64,000 nucleotides of DNA from CAWKGV01 sp963849305. GTDB lineage: Bacteria; Pseudomonadota; Alphaproteobacteria; Acetobacterales; Acetobacteraceae. Position numbers and translations under genes: made by a program. Location of the stretch: the NCBI GenBank assembly GCA_963849305.1, contig CAWKGV010000005.1, positions 310,001 through 374,000 on the forward strand, written 5' to 3'. Within the stretch, counting starts at the first letter, position 1. Every line of letters begins with the position of its first letter. The notes under the pieces are model-generated. The model was not told the DNA's origin and ran no database searches. It was given only the letters and a program-made list of their open reading frames with translations. Shown one piece after another: positions 8,461-16,684 of the stretch.

Positions 8461-9622
8461 ACCATACCCGCTGGTCCCGACCGAGGCATGGTTGGGCATC
8501 AAGCCTCAAGAACCGAAAGCGGCGCGCTCACGGCTCCGCCTGCTCACACCCGCCGACTGCGAAAACGCTCCGAGCCGCGAATACGTGGTCAAGGGCCTGC
8601 TGTCCGAAGGCGATGTGGCGTGCGTCTTCGGCCCCCCCGGCGCCGGCAAAAGCGTCCTGGTCCCCCACATCGCCTATGCTGTCGCGCAAGGCCGGCGCGC
8701 GTTCGGCCGGCGAACCAAACCAGGGCACGTGCTCTATCTCGCGGCCGAAGACGCGCTCGGGATGCGCCGGCGCGTTCATGCGCTTAAGCTGCGCCATGGT
8801 GATGCGCCTTCCTTCGCCCTACTTGAGGGTGCCGGTAGCCTGCTCGACAAACCCGAGCTTGATGCGCTGCTCGACGTGGTAGCGGAGCAAATGCCGGCGC
8901 TGATCGTGCTCGATACTCTCGCCGCAGCGTTCCCCGGTTTCGATGAAAACTCGGCTCCGGACATGGGCCGCGTAGTCAAGTCAGCGCGCGAACTCGCCGA
9001 GCTTGGCGCCGCTGTGGTGCTGATCCATCACGATACCAAGGCTGGCACAGGCACGCCGCGCGGCCACTCCATCCTCAATGGCGCGCTCGACGTGGCAATC
9101 CTGCTCGGCCGCACGTCGGACGGGACGATCGGCGGCACGCTGACGAAGAACCGCAACGGCCCGGCCGGCAACGCAATCGCCTTCACGATCCAGACCATCG
9201 AGGTTGGCGAGGATGCCGATGGCGACGTCATCAACGCTCCGACCGCAACCGAGATTGCCAACGACGGGCAGCGCACGACGAAGCCGCCACGATCCGAGGC
9301 CGGTGCGCTTGCGGTGTTTCGCGAGCTGCTGGCGGAAAGCCCGCACCGCTCGCCGAATGGCGAGCTCGCCGTTCTGGAATCCGACTGGCGGGCCGCGTGC
9401 GACGATCGGCGCGTTGTCTCGACCGCAGAGGCAGCGAAGTCGCGCGCCACGGCTTTTCGTCGCGCCTTCGACCGGCTTGTTTCCGGGAAAACGATCACAG
9501 CGGGCGGCGGGCTGGTCTGGCTGACCGTTCCGCCCTTCGGAGACCTGAGCAGCTTTGTAGCGCGGACGAAAGAGCGTGCCATCCATACCACCGGTGCAGC
9601 CGCCCCTGCGCCGGCGGGGTAG
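8450..9622 (+). CDS. AAA family ATPase, RepA/RadA-like (AAA_25)
   Basis: A 390-residue P-loop ATPase of the RecA/DnaB-like fold. Walker A is GPPGAGKS at residues 61-68, Walker B is ALIVLDTLAAAFPG, and a following VVLIHHDTKAGTGTPRGHSI resembles the RepA hexameric-helicase motif 3 region. Such proteins occur beside integrases in alphaproteobacterial islands and are annotated as RepA-like helicases or AAA_25 ATPases; a role in replication of the excised circle is plausible. The C-terminal 100 residues are less conserved. ATG 8450 was chosen because GGAAAG precedes it; it overlaps the upstream gene by 11 bp. Confidence 0.85.
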   Translation: MPFEPYPLVPTEAWLGIKPQEPKAARSRLRLLTPADCENAPSREYVVKGLLSEGDVACVFGPPGAGKSVLVPHIAYAVAQGRRAFGRRTKPGHVLYLAAEDALGMRRRVHALKLRHGDAPSFALLEGAGSLLDKPELDALLDVVAEQMPALIVLDTLAAAFPGFDENSAPDMGRVVKSARELAELGAAVVLIHHDTKAGTGTPRGHSILNGALDVAILLGRTSDGTIGGTLTKNRNGPAGNAIAFTIQTIEVGEDADGDVINAPTATEIANDGQRTTKPPRSEAGALAVFRELLAESPHRSPNGELAVLESDWRAACDDRRVVSTAEAAKSRATAFRRAFDRLVSGKTITAGGGLVWLTVPPFGDLSSFVARTKERAIHTTGAAAPAPAG

Positions 9623-9920
9623 CCGAATTGAGCGACAAACGGCGACATTCGGCTACATTTGGCCTTTTGTCGCTCCGGCACTCCGGAGACGACAATGGCG
9701 ACAAAAGCGACACACACCTTCAGGGTGTGTCGCTTGTCGCCCGTCGCCGGTGCCCCCTCGTCGGGGGGCATCCTAGACAACATCCGGCTGGTCGAGAGCT
9801 ATCCCGGACCGCGGACGCCCGTGCTATGTTGCCGACTTGGCCATGGGAGGAGGCAACGAATGGGGTAACTAGCCCAGGGCGCCGCGATGGTGGACCAGGC
9901 TGAAAGCGCTATTGGGATCT
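9623..9920. repeat. GCGACA-rich region with a hairpin, after the ATPase gene
   Basis: About 300 bp without a convincing gene. The motif GCGACA or its complement occurs repeatedly between 9634 and 9745. An inverted repeat with arms AGCGACACAC and GTGTGTCGCT lies at 9706-9734. These could be iterons of a replication origin served by the upstream RepA-like ATPase, or only a transcription terminator. Function is inference. Confidence 0.4.
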
Positions 9921-10446
9921 ATGGACTGGTTGAAAGCGAGCTGGCTGGGCTCGCTGCTGGCCCGGGGTGGTGAAGCTATGGCGAGCTGGCTAGGTTCACT
10001 GGCGGCCTGGGCGGCAGTCGCAGCGGTCATTTGGGGATTCCGGTATGCAGGGCAGCAGATCCAGCAGTCACGCGAAATCTCTTCAAGCCACCGTTGTTTT
10101 AGATACTGAGACTTATTTTCGCGATCTATTCGCAAAGACTGACGCAGCTTCCTTCCGTAAGTGCTTCGGGGGCAGTCTACAGCCGTTACCGCAGTCTTGC
10201 CCCGATCTCGATGCTCGCGAAACGTTCTCTGAGGTCGTCGGCTATTTCCAAATGTTGACGGATCTTCAACAGCGTGGCGCTATCGACGCCTCGTTTGTTC
10301 AAATTAAGGTGCACCAATTTTTGTACGGTACGCAGGGGGCGGTGCTGGGCCCGAGACGCTGGCGGAGGACCCGAGACGACAAGTTCCTGAGCAATGATCT
10401 GCTGCAACGACTTGAACAAACGTGCCGGATCAGGATCCCAAGATGA
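9921..10446 (+). pseudogene. Membrane-anchored hypothetical protein with a one-base frameshift
   Basis: The reading frame from ATG 9921 encodes a membrane helix (SLAAWAAVAAVIWGFRYAG) and a short polar linker (QQIQQSREI). It then meets a stop at about 10109, while the next frame continues smoothly (QATVVLDTETYFRDLF) to TGA at 10446. Removing one T near 10083 joins them into a protein of about 174 residues. The layout of one N-terminal helix followed by a Q/R-rich linker and helical domain resembles DUF4760-like proteins of unknown function. Its stop overlaps the ATG of the next gene (ATGA), so the two form a coupled operon. The frameshift may be a sequence error. Confidence 0.6.
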
Positions 10447-10554
10447 GATTGATAGCCATAATACTCTCGCTTTTATTATTCATTTCGACACCATCATCTT
10501 TGGCACAGCTAACCGGAGGTCCATTCACCCCAAGCGTCTTATTCCACCACCTAG

Positions 10555-12007
10555 CAGCCTGTCGGATTTCAGCCTGCCGGCTGAGCCAATGAGCAAGCCG
10601 GCTGGGGTGTTCACGCCGCCTGCAGGCGGGCGATTTGCCTGCAGTTGTAGGCGAGCGCGGTCAGGATCCACTCGGCGGCAACCTTTTGGATGCCGCGCAG
10701 GTGGAAGCGGACGAAGCCCATGGCGCTCTTGATGATGCCAAACACCGGTTCGATGGTCTGCTTGCGTCTTTTGTAGAGGTTCTTGGCATCTTCGGTCTCC
10801 AGCTTGGCTTTCATCGCCAGGCGCCAAGGCTCGGTGATCCGGCGCGGCGTGGTTTGCGGCGGCGGCGGACGGAAGTCGTAGGGCCGGTGCGGCTGGGTCC
10901 GCCCGATCGCCACCAATGGCTCGATGCCATGTGCGTGCAGGTCCGCCACCGCTGGGCCGCTGGCAAAACCGGTATCGGCCAGAACGATCTTGGGTAGGCC
11001 AATGGTTGTTTCCATTGCCAGGGTAGTCGCGGCAAAGCTCGGCGCATCGGCTGGGGTCGCGACCAGGTTGGTCGCCAGGATCAGTTGCGCACCGTCGGCG
11101 CACACCACCGCCTGTGCGTTGTAGGCTTGGCGGTATTCATGCGCATCCGAGCGTCGCATCAGGGCGCTGTCCGGGTCCGTCAGGTTGCTTTGTCGCTCTG
11201 GTGGCGGCGTATCATCGGGCGGTTTCGGCGGCCGGCCGCGACGCCCGTTCTTGGCGTCATAGGCGGCCTTCTTGGCCTCATAAGCTGGGCGGGCGGCCTC
11301 AGCTTCGGCGCGTGCCTCGGCTTCCAGCCGCTCGCAGGCAGCATCGAGCTTCGCCTGGAGCGCGTTGCGCCGGGCCAGTTCTGCCGGCAACGCTTGCGGG
11401 TCGTGGTCCCCGGCGTCGGCCGCTTCGGCCTGCGCGGTCAGCGCGGCGATGTCAGCCGCCAGCTTGGCCCGCAATTCCTGCGCCCGGTCGTAGCGCACGG
11501 AGCGGATCTTCGAGGCATTGGCGTCGATCTTGGTCCCATCGATCGACACCGTGCCGAGCCGCAGCAGCCCACTCTCGCGCGCCAGCAGCAGCACTTGCAG
11601 GAAGGCCGCCTCGAAGGCCGCTTTGTTCGAGCGTCGGAACACCGCGATCGTGTCGTGGTCGGGGTGCAGGTTGGCCGCCACGAAGCGAACCGCGATGTCA
11701 CGGTAGGTTGCCCGCTCGATCCGCCGCGACGAGAAGATGCCGTTGGCGTAGCTGTAGATCAGCAGCGCCAGCATCAGCCGCGGGTGATACTGCGGCTTGC
11801 CGCACGCTCGCTCCGCCACTCGGAACGCCCCGAGCGGTACCCGCTCCACCGCGGCCACCACGAAGTGCGCAAGATCATCCTCCGGCAGCCAAGTCTTTAG
11901 GTCGGGCGGCAGCAGAAAGGCCTGGTCGCGGTTGAACGGCACAAAATTCGACATCCGCCGATTTTAGCCACCGATCGCGTGATCGGGTATCTCAATCCGA
12001 CAGGCTG
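10555..12007 (-). mobile_element. IS1182-family insertion sequence
   Basis: A 1,453-bp element with perfect 14-bp terminal inverted repeats CAGCCTGTCGGATT (10555-10568 and, inverted, 11994-12007), flanked by a CTAG duplication at 10551-10554 and 12008-12011. Palindromic four-base targets of this kind are familiar for the IS1182 group. It encodes one transposase on the minus strand and appears complete. Confidence 0.9.
10611..11954 (-). CDS. IS1182-family DDE transposase
   Basis: A 447-residue transposase. The N-terminal region (LPEDDLAHFVVAAVERVPLG) is the conserved DUF772-type domain, followed by a catalytic DDE domain. Visible acidic positions lie in VSIDGTKIDANAS, VLADTGFASG and KQTIEPVFGIIKSAMGF. 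A lysine/alanine/proline-rich insertion (about residues 200-260) is typical of this group. The gene is intact from ATG 11954, so the element may still move. It lies within the inverted repeats described for the element and disrupts a secreted-protein gene. Confidence 0.93.
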   Translation of the reverse strand: MSNFVPFNRDQAFLLPPDLKTWLPEDDLAHFVVAAVERVPLGAFRVAERACGKPQYHPRLMLALLIYSYANGIFSSRRIERATYRDIAVRFVAANLHPDHDTIAVFRRSNKAAFEAAFLQVLLLARESGLLRLGTVSIDGTKIDANASKIRSVRYDRAQELRAKLAADIAALTAQAEAADAGDHDPQALPAELARRNALQAKLDAACERLEAEARAEAEAARPAYEAKKAAYDAKNGRRGRPPKPPDDTPPPERQSNLTDPDSALMRRSDAHEYRQAYNAQAVVCADGAQLILATNLVATPADAPSFAATTLAMETTIGLPKIVLADTGFASGPAVADLHAHGIEPLVAIGRTQPHRPYDFRPPPPQTTPRRITEPWRLAMKAKLETEDAKNLYKRRKQTIEPVFGIIKSAMGFVRFHLRGIQKVAAEWILTALAYNCRQIARLQAA

Positions 12008-12438
12008 CTAGATCGGCTCACCCGAGTGTACCTCGATACCGCAAACGCCGCGCAATGGGATACATCCTCACCTTCGCTTGAACACCTCTATCACTCCCTA
12101 AGGGAAGCGGTTATTGCGGATGATCAATGGCTTTCGGCGCGTAGCAGCAACTTAGACGAGCGGATATCGGTGCGAAGCATATCTGATGAGAAGGACTTTA
12201 TTGTCTTCCATGCCGCTCTGAGATGTCAGCAATGCTCCCAGGTTCTCAAGGGTGCGAGCCTCACAGAGCCACCTCAAGCCGTCTTCCAACTGAAGAATTT
12301 CCTTATTGTCCGGATGACTATGATTGAGAAACTTATTCCCACGTCCGGGCGACTCTCAGCAGCGCAGCACATGCAGATTGAGACTGAGATGTATTATCTC
12401 AGGATTATTGCGATTGCTTATCTGCCCGAGAAGTGACA

Positions 12439-12771
12439 TCAGCATTGGATGACCAGCCTGTGGCGCCGTCCATGTTTGCGGGCGGCAGCGAGGCGATCAG
12501 CAACGGCCACGACCTCGCGAAGGTCCCTGCTAACAGCGTTGGAATCAGCCGCACACGCCTCGTCAGGTATCATCGCGCGAGTACAGCGCGGACGGCTTTC
12601 CTGTGAAAGCTGGTAGCCGGAACGGTCCATTTCGGTCGCAATCCCGCGCAGGCCCCGCGCGACCGCAGCGGCGGATACCCGCTGCGGTTCGTCCGTCATC
12701 CTTATCACGGCGCGATCGTAACCTTCACCGGGTAAAGGCCGCTTTGACTGCCGCAACTTGAAAAGTCCCAT
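12439..12771 (-). CDS. Hypothetical protein downstream of a secreted-protein gene
   Basis: A possible 110-residue protein starting MGLFKLRQSKRPLPG at ATG 12771, overlapping the end of the upstream minus-strand gene by 47 bp. It is helical and charged (AAAVARGLRGIATEMDRSGY). No strong ribosome binding site and no family are recognised. An upstream in-frame start at 12828 exists. The alternative is that this 290-bp interval is non-coding. Low confidence. Confidence 0.3.
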   Translation of the reverse strand: MGLFKLRQSKRPLPGEGYDRAVIRMTDEPQRVSAAAVARGLRGIATEMDRSGYQLSQESRPRCTRAMIPDEACAADSNAVSRDLREVVAVADRLAAARKHGRRHRLVIQC

Positions 12772-13801
12772 CACTGAGGGGCGATCCGGCAGGGCCGCCA
12801 GCCGAACTGCCGCCCGATGCCAGCGCATATACGATATACGGTTCCCCCTCCTTGTGGACGATAAAATATCGAAATGCTCGGGTCCCGCCAGAGTCTTTGC
12901 ATCCTGTCAACGCCTTCGTAACTAAGGTATCGTCAACCAACTCGCTTGACCGCCCCGACGCAAAGTCTCCCTTGCACCCGGCAGAATCCGAGGCAACGAG
13001 AGTGGCCGCTACGCTGCCTGCGTCATTCTTCGCGGATTCCGGCAGCAACTCGACTGCGCCAAAGCCCAAATCAGACGACCATGCGACACCTAGGCCTTTA
13101 AGGCCGGCTGGAGTTTCGGCCCCGGAGAGCAATCGAGCATTTGGCAACCTGGCCTGGAGAAGAAGGTTTGTCACGATGCGGGTGGCGACCAATTCCAAGT
13201 CAGCCCCCCTTTCCGACGCGGACGGTTGCGCGTTTACAGGCTGACTTGGCGCCGGGAGAACAGTCCGGTTGAATGTTGGAGAAGACTCGCCTCGCTCGGC
13301 GGCCACTTGCGTCTCTACACATCGAGCCAACTCGGGGAGTAATCGGGAAGTTCCCGTAAGATCAAACTGAAAAAGACTACCAGCAGCATAAACGTCCATT
13401 CTGAGTGCACTCCGGAACGCTCTAATGAGCGCCGAGCTGCTGGACATCGGCAATCCGACGAAGATCGTCGTCATTGCACTCGCGGTCCCGGTCCAGGGGC
13501 TGCCGCCATCAAACGTGACAGTCACAGGTATCTGCTGACCTGGGGACAGCCTCCAGGCTGGGTTCGTGAACCCGATTTTCCAACTGGCCGCACGATCAAT
13601 TGCCACCACCATCGCGATGCCGCTCATGTAGGGGGCGTAGGCGGCGCAGTGTGAGAATTGGTTGGTCGTATCGTTGCTGTAGGCGCCACCGTGCCATGCG
13701 CCGAATTGCCACGAACTCATGAGAGCGGCATTGGCCAGCTTGTATGGCCCCATATAGAAGCAGGTCAATAGCAAAGCAGCTAATGGACGCAGGCGAGTCA
13801 T
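12725..13801 (-). CDS. Secreted hypothetical protein
   Basis: A 358-residue protein with an N-terminal signal peptide (MTRLRPLAALLLTCF, cleavage near ANA). ATG 13801 was chosen because GAGGG lies five bases upstream. The early mature part has SSWQFGAWHGGAYSNDTT and FSHCAAYAPYMSGIAM, a pattern met in uncharacterised exported proteins of rhizobia and relatives. A second pair of segments, FDGGSPWTGTAS and LIRAFRSALRMDVYAAG, follows. The C-terminal third is serine/glycine rich. No enzymatic motif is visible. It lies in the island and is transcribed opposite to its neighbours. Function unknown. Confidence 0.72.
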   Translation of the reverse strand: MTRLRPLAALLLTCFYMGPYKLANAALMSSWQFGAWHGGAYSNDTTNQFSHCAAYAPYMSGIAMVVAIDRAASWKIGFTNPAWRLSPGQQIPVTVTFDGGSPWTGTASAMTTIFVGLPMSSSSALIRAFRSALRMDVYAAGSLFQFDLTGTSRLLPELARCVETQVAAERGESSPTFNRTVLPAPSQPVNAQPSASERGADLELVATRIVTNLLLQARLPNARLLSGAETPAGLKGLGVAWSSDLGFGAVELLPESAKNDAGSVAATLVASDSAGCKGDFASGRSSELVDDTLVTKALTGCKDSGGTRAFRYFIVHKEGEPYIVYALASGGSSAGGPAGSPLSDGTFQVAAVKAAFTR

Positions 13802-13997
13802 AGTTGCCCTCACAATCGTATGTCTAAAAAATAGTATAACCCATTCGGATTGAGAACGCAACAACTGTGAATGTGCCCCACATCAGTTAAAGCGGTTTGC
13901 AGTTATGGGCACGGTCGCCTTCTACACATGCGGGGAGGCATCTGAAGGCCGGCCCGTGTCGTTCCACACGGAACGCAGTGATACGAGCAAACCCCTC

Positions 13998-14423
13998 ATG
14001 CCCACTCGGCGACCGATCACAGCGAAGACGCTCTGGGCTCCGACCGAAAGCTGGGGCGTGCCCGATGCTCAGGCGCTCGAATTGATTGACTACCCCGGCA
14101 AGATCGGCCGCGAGGGCAAGAGGCCGCGGTTCCGTCTCTCGCCCAGACAGCAGAAGGCACTGGCCTACCTCCTGGAGATTGACCAGGCGCTTCGGGCTGT
14201 GCGCGGCGAGCCTGGGCCATGGCTGCGGCGCAAGCTCGCACCCGCGCCATTTGCAGGGCGAACGCCGGTGGACTTCATGGCCGAAGGTGGATTTGACGCA
14301 ATGCCGGAGGTGCTTCGTGTGGTGGCCAGAGACGCACTCAGGGCGGCGGCGAAGAAAAGCTACGCGTGGCGACTAGGAGGCCCCGTATATGCTCGGGGAC
14401 GGAGCCGACGCAGCGTGTCCTGA
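13998..14423 (+). CDS. MbcA/ParS/Xre-type antitoxin-like protein
   Basis: A 141-residue protein. The C-terminal half carries the toxin-binding (ParS/MbcA, DUF2384-like) pattern: PWLRRKLAPAPFAGRTPVDF followed by MAEGGFDAMPEVLRVVAR, as in antitoxins paired with RES-domain NAD-degrading toxins. The N-terminal half (ESWGVPDAQALELIDYPGKI then RFRLSPRQQKALAYLLEID) resembles the helical part of these proteins. No RES toxin lies next to it; the downstream position holds an IS481 element 12 bp after the stop. ATG 13998 gives the usual N-terminus; an in-frame ATG at 13905 would add 31 residues. It may be an orphan antitoxin or the remnant of a pair. Confidence 0.68.
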   Translation: MPTRRPITAKTLWAPTESWGVPDAQALELIDYPGKIGREGKRPRFRLSPRQQKALAYLLEIDQALRAVRGEPGPWLRRKLAPAPFAGRTPVDFMAEGGFDAMPEVLRVVARDALRAAAKKSYAWRLGGPVYARGRSRRSVS

Positions 14424-14434
14424 GACGGTAATCA

Positions 14435-15649
14435 CCTGACAGTTGTTGCCACACCGGCGTAGCGCCCGACCGTCAAGAGTTTGGGGCGCGAAGCCGGTGT
14501 GGCCATGCCGCTCCTGGCGGGGGTTAGGATGGTGTTGCGAGCAACATCAACCCTCTGCGGAGAGCCACATGACCACGGAACAGAAGATAGCACGGCGCAA
14601 GCTCAGCCTGCTCGAGCTGGCGTCCGACCTCGGCAACGTGTCCAAGGCCTGCAAGGTGATCGGTTATAGCCGCCAGCAGTTCTACGAGATCCGCCGCAAC
14701 TTCCAAACCTACGGTGCGGACGGGCTGATCGATCGGCTGCCCGGCCCGCGCAATCCGCATCCCAACCGCGTGCCCGAGGCGGTCGAACAGGCGATCCTGG
14801 AGCATGCCCTGGCCCATCCCTGCCACGGGCCGATGCGCGTCGCCCAGGAACTGGTGCTACGCGGCATCCAGGTCTCCTCCGGCGGCGTGCGCGGTGTCTG
14901 GCAGCGCCACGACCTGCTGACCAAGCACGACCGCCTGCTGCGGCTGGAAAAGGCCACCGCCGACCGCTAGATCAGCCTGACCGACGAGCAGGTGCGACTG
15001 CTCGAGCGCTTCAGTCCGGAGTTCCGCGAACGGCACATCGAAGCGCCACACACCGGCGCTTTGGTCGCGGTGGACACCTTCTTCGTCGGCGTGCTCAAGG
15101 GTGTCGGCAAGGTCTATCTGCAGACCGCGATCGACTGCGCTAGCCGATACGCCTGGGCGCGGCTCTATGCCAACAAGCTGCCGGTCACCGCCGTGCAACG
15201 GCTCAACAACGACGTGTTGCCGACCTTCGAGCAGCACGGCGCCAAGGTGGAGGCCGTGCTGAGCGACAATGGCCGCGAGTTCTGCGGCCGCCACGATCAG
15301 CACCCGTATGAGCTGTTCCTCCAACTCGAAGGCATTGAGCACAAACGGACCCGCGTCAGCCGGCCGCAATCCAACGGTATCGTCGAGCGCCTGCACCGCA
15401 CCCTGCTTGACGAGCACTTCCGCATCGAGGGGCGCAAGACCTGGTTCGAGACCATCGAGGAGATGCAGGCCGTGCTCGATGCCTACTTGGTCGGCTACAA
15501 TACCAGCAGGCCGCACCAGGGCCGCGGCATGAACGGCAGGACCCCCGCCAAGGCGTTCCGCGACGGCATCACCAGAAACAGCAAGAAGGAGGACAAGGCC
15601 GACCTGAAGACCGCCGCCTGATCCTCAGTCAGCAGCGGCAACTGTCAGG
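14435..15649 (+). mobile_element. IS481-family insertion sequence
   Basis: Terminal inverted repeats CCTGACAGTTG (14435-14445) and CAACTGTCAGG (15639-15649) bracket one transposase gene. The ends are approximate. No clear target duplication is seen beside the repeats. The transposase contains an in-frame TAG, so the copy may be inactive. Confidence 0.82.
14569..15621 (+). pseudogene. IS481-family transposase with an in-frame amber codon
   Basis: Starting at ATG 14569 the frame encodes an N-terminal helix-turn-helix (LLELASDLGNVSKACKVIGY, then SRQQFYEIRRNFQTYG) and, after a single TAG at 14968-14970 (codon 134), the complete rve integrase domain. Catalytic acidic residues are visible in LVAVDTFFVG, VLSDNGREFCG and SNGIVERLHRTLLDEHF. 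The two halves are in the same frame, so only this codon interrupts a product of 350 residues; CAG or AAG to TAG is a likely change. A restart after the stop would lack the DNA-binding domain. Confidence 0.9.
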
Positions 15650-15688
15650 CGATATCCAGCTCTGTACACGCAGCGGGCACGTTTGCTC

Positions 15689-16684
15689 TCATCCAAGCTG
15701 CGCTGCTACTGCAAGGTAGCTTTCAATCACGACCCGGGCGCACAGCTCCGCCGGAAGAACCATGTCCTGCATACGCCAGACTTCGAAGGGTATACTGAGG
15801 TCGAACGGTTTGGTTTCTCCTGTGTCCTTATCCTCCAACCCGAAGTGCGCCACCGCATCACGATAGTGTTTCCGCAACAAATGCTTCCTAAAAGCTTTAA
15901 TCTGCTTTCCAACGTATTTCTTAGCTTCGGGAGGATAGTCCTCATGATGAGGGACGATATCCCTTGCCTCCTCCAACTGGATGCCCTTTAATTTCGCTTC
16001 TTCTTGGAGCCTCGGTCTCGCAACATCTTGCAGGCCTTCTATGACTTTGTAATAGCTCAAAACTTTGTAGGGCGCACTTGCGCTTATCTTAGCCTCTCGA
16101 TAGAGCGAGAACGCAACCTTTATCTCTGGCCTGAGCGTATTCGTTGCTGACTTTAATTTGCTATTCACGTAAGGCACTATGTAGGTCATATGCTTGACTC
16201 CTTTCTCAGCGTCCTCCATATAAATAGTCTCCACTAGAATAGGGACATTGTGCGTGTAGGAAAGATAATCGATTATCGGGTAGAGAACCGCACAAAATCT
16301 ATACCGTGCATCGCGTGCGCCGGCTGCCTCAAGTTCGATCGTCGCCATTGACATTTCACCGCGGCCGTTGGCAAACAACCGCATTGCACCAAGCTCTGTA
16401 TCTACCGTTGGCTGCCTAAAAGCGGGTGTCAGCATCACAAAGGAGGAACCCGCAGCCGGATCGCATTTGATATCGTTGCTAGTCGTGAGGCTCTTGCTGA
16501 ACATGGCGCTTACGACGAAGCGCCGGGGCGCCAGATCATCCAGCAACTCGTCCCGTGTGGTTGAAGCGGGAAGGCGGCCGCCGAGAATATGATGATGCGT
16601 TCCTGGATAACCAAGACTATGCACCCGGACTACAGGCACCGGGCTTTCCTCTACCACGGGCAACACTCCATGCAGATGCTCCAC
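15689..16684 (-). CDS. HEPN-motif protein, MauJ-like, hypothetical
   Basis: A 331-residue protein with visibly lower GC than its neighbours. The C-terminal half is helical and contains SAPYKVLSYYKVIEG and then KHYRDAVAHFG. RDAVAH (residues 275-280) matches the R-x4-H motif of HEPN ribonucleases, with the polar residue after Arg that is usual in active members. Proteins of this shape are often annotated 'methylamine utilization protein MauJ', although nothing here suggests methylamine metabolism. It is the last cargo gene before the tRNA end of the island, and HEPN RNases are common in defence and toxin systems; that role is inference. The start (GTG 16684) is uncertain; ATG 16504 is an alternative. 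Confidence 0.65.
   Translation of the reverse strand: MEHLHGVLPVVEESPVPVVRVHSLGYPGTHHHILGGRLPASTTRDELLDDLAPRRFVVSAMFSKSLTTSNDIKCDPAAGSSFVMLTPAFRQPTVDTELGAMRLFANGRGEMSMATIELEAAGARDARYRFCAVLYPIIDYLSYTHNVPILVETIYMEDAEKGVKHMTYIVPYVNSKLKSATNTLRPEIKVAFSLYREAKISASAPYKVLSYYKVIEGLQDVARPRLQEEAKLKGIQLEEARDIVPHHEDYPPEAKKYVGKQIKAFRKHLLRKHYRDAVAHFGLEDKDTGETKPFDLSIPFEVWRMQDMVLPAELCARVVIESYLAVAAQLG

Larger units (their letters stand above)
10443..12436 (+). pseudogene. Secreted hypothetical protein interrupted by an IS1182-family element
   Basis: ATG 10443 begins a signal peptide (MRLIAIILSLLLFIS, cleavage probably after SLA). The frame is broken at 10554 by the IS element. Removing 10555-12011 (the element plus one CTAG copy) restores an open frame continuing from 12012 to TGA 12436: 537 bases, 178 codons plus stop. 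The restored protein is a periplasmic or secreted polypeptide with a helical C-terminal part (SAAQHMQIETEMYYLRIIAI) and a CQQC pair. No family is recognised. It overlaps the upstream membrane-protein gene by ATGA. The exact restoration of the frame strongly supports recent insertion. Confidence 0.78.
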
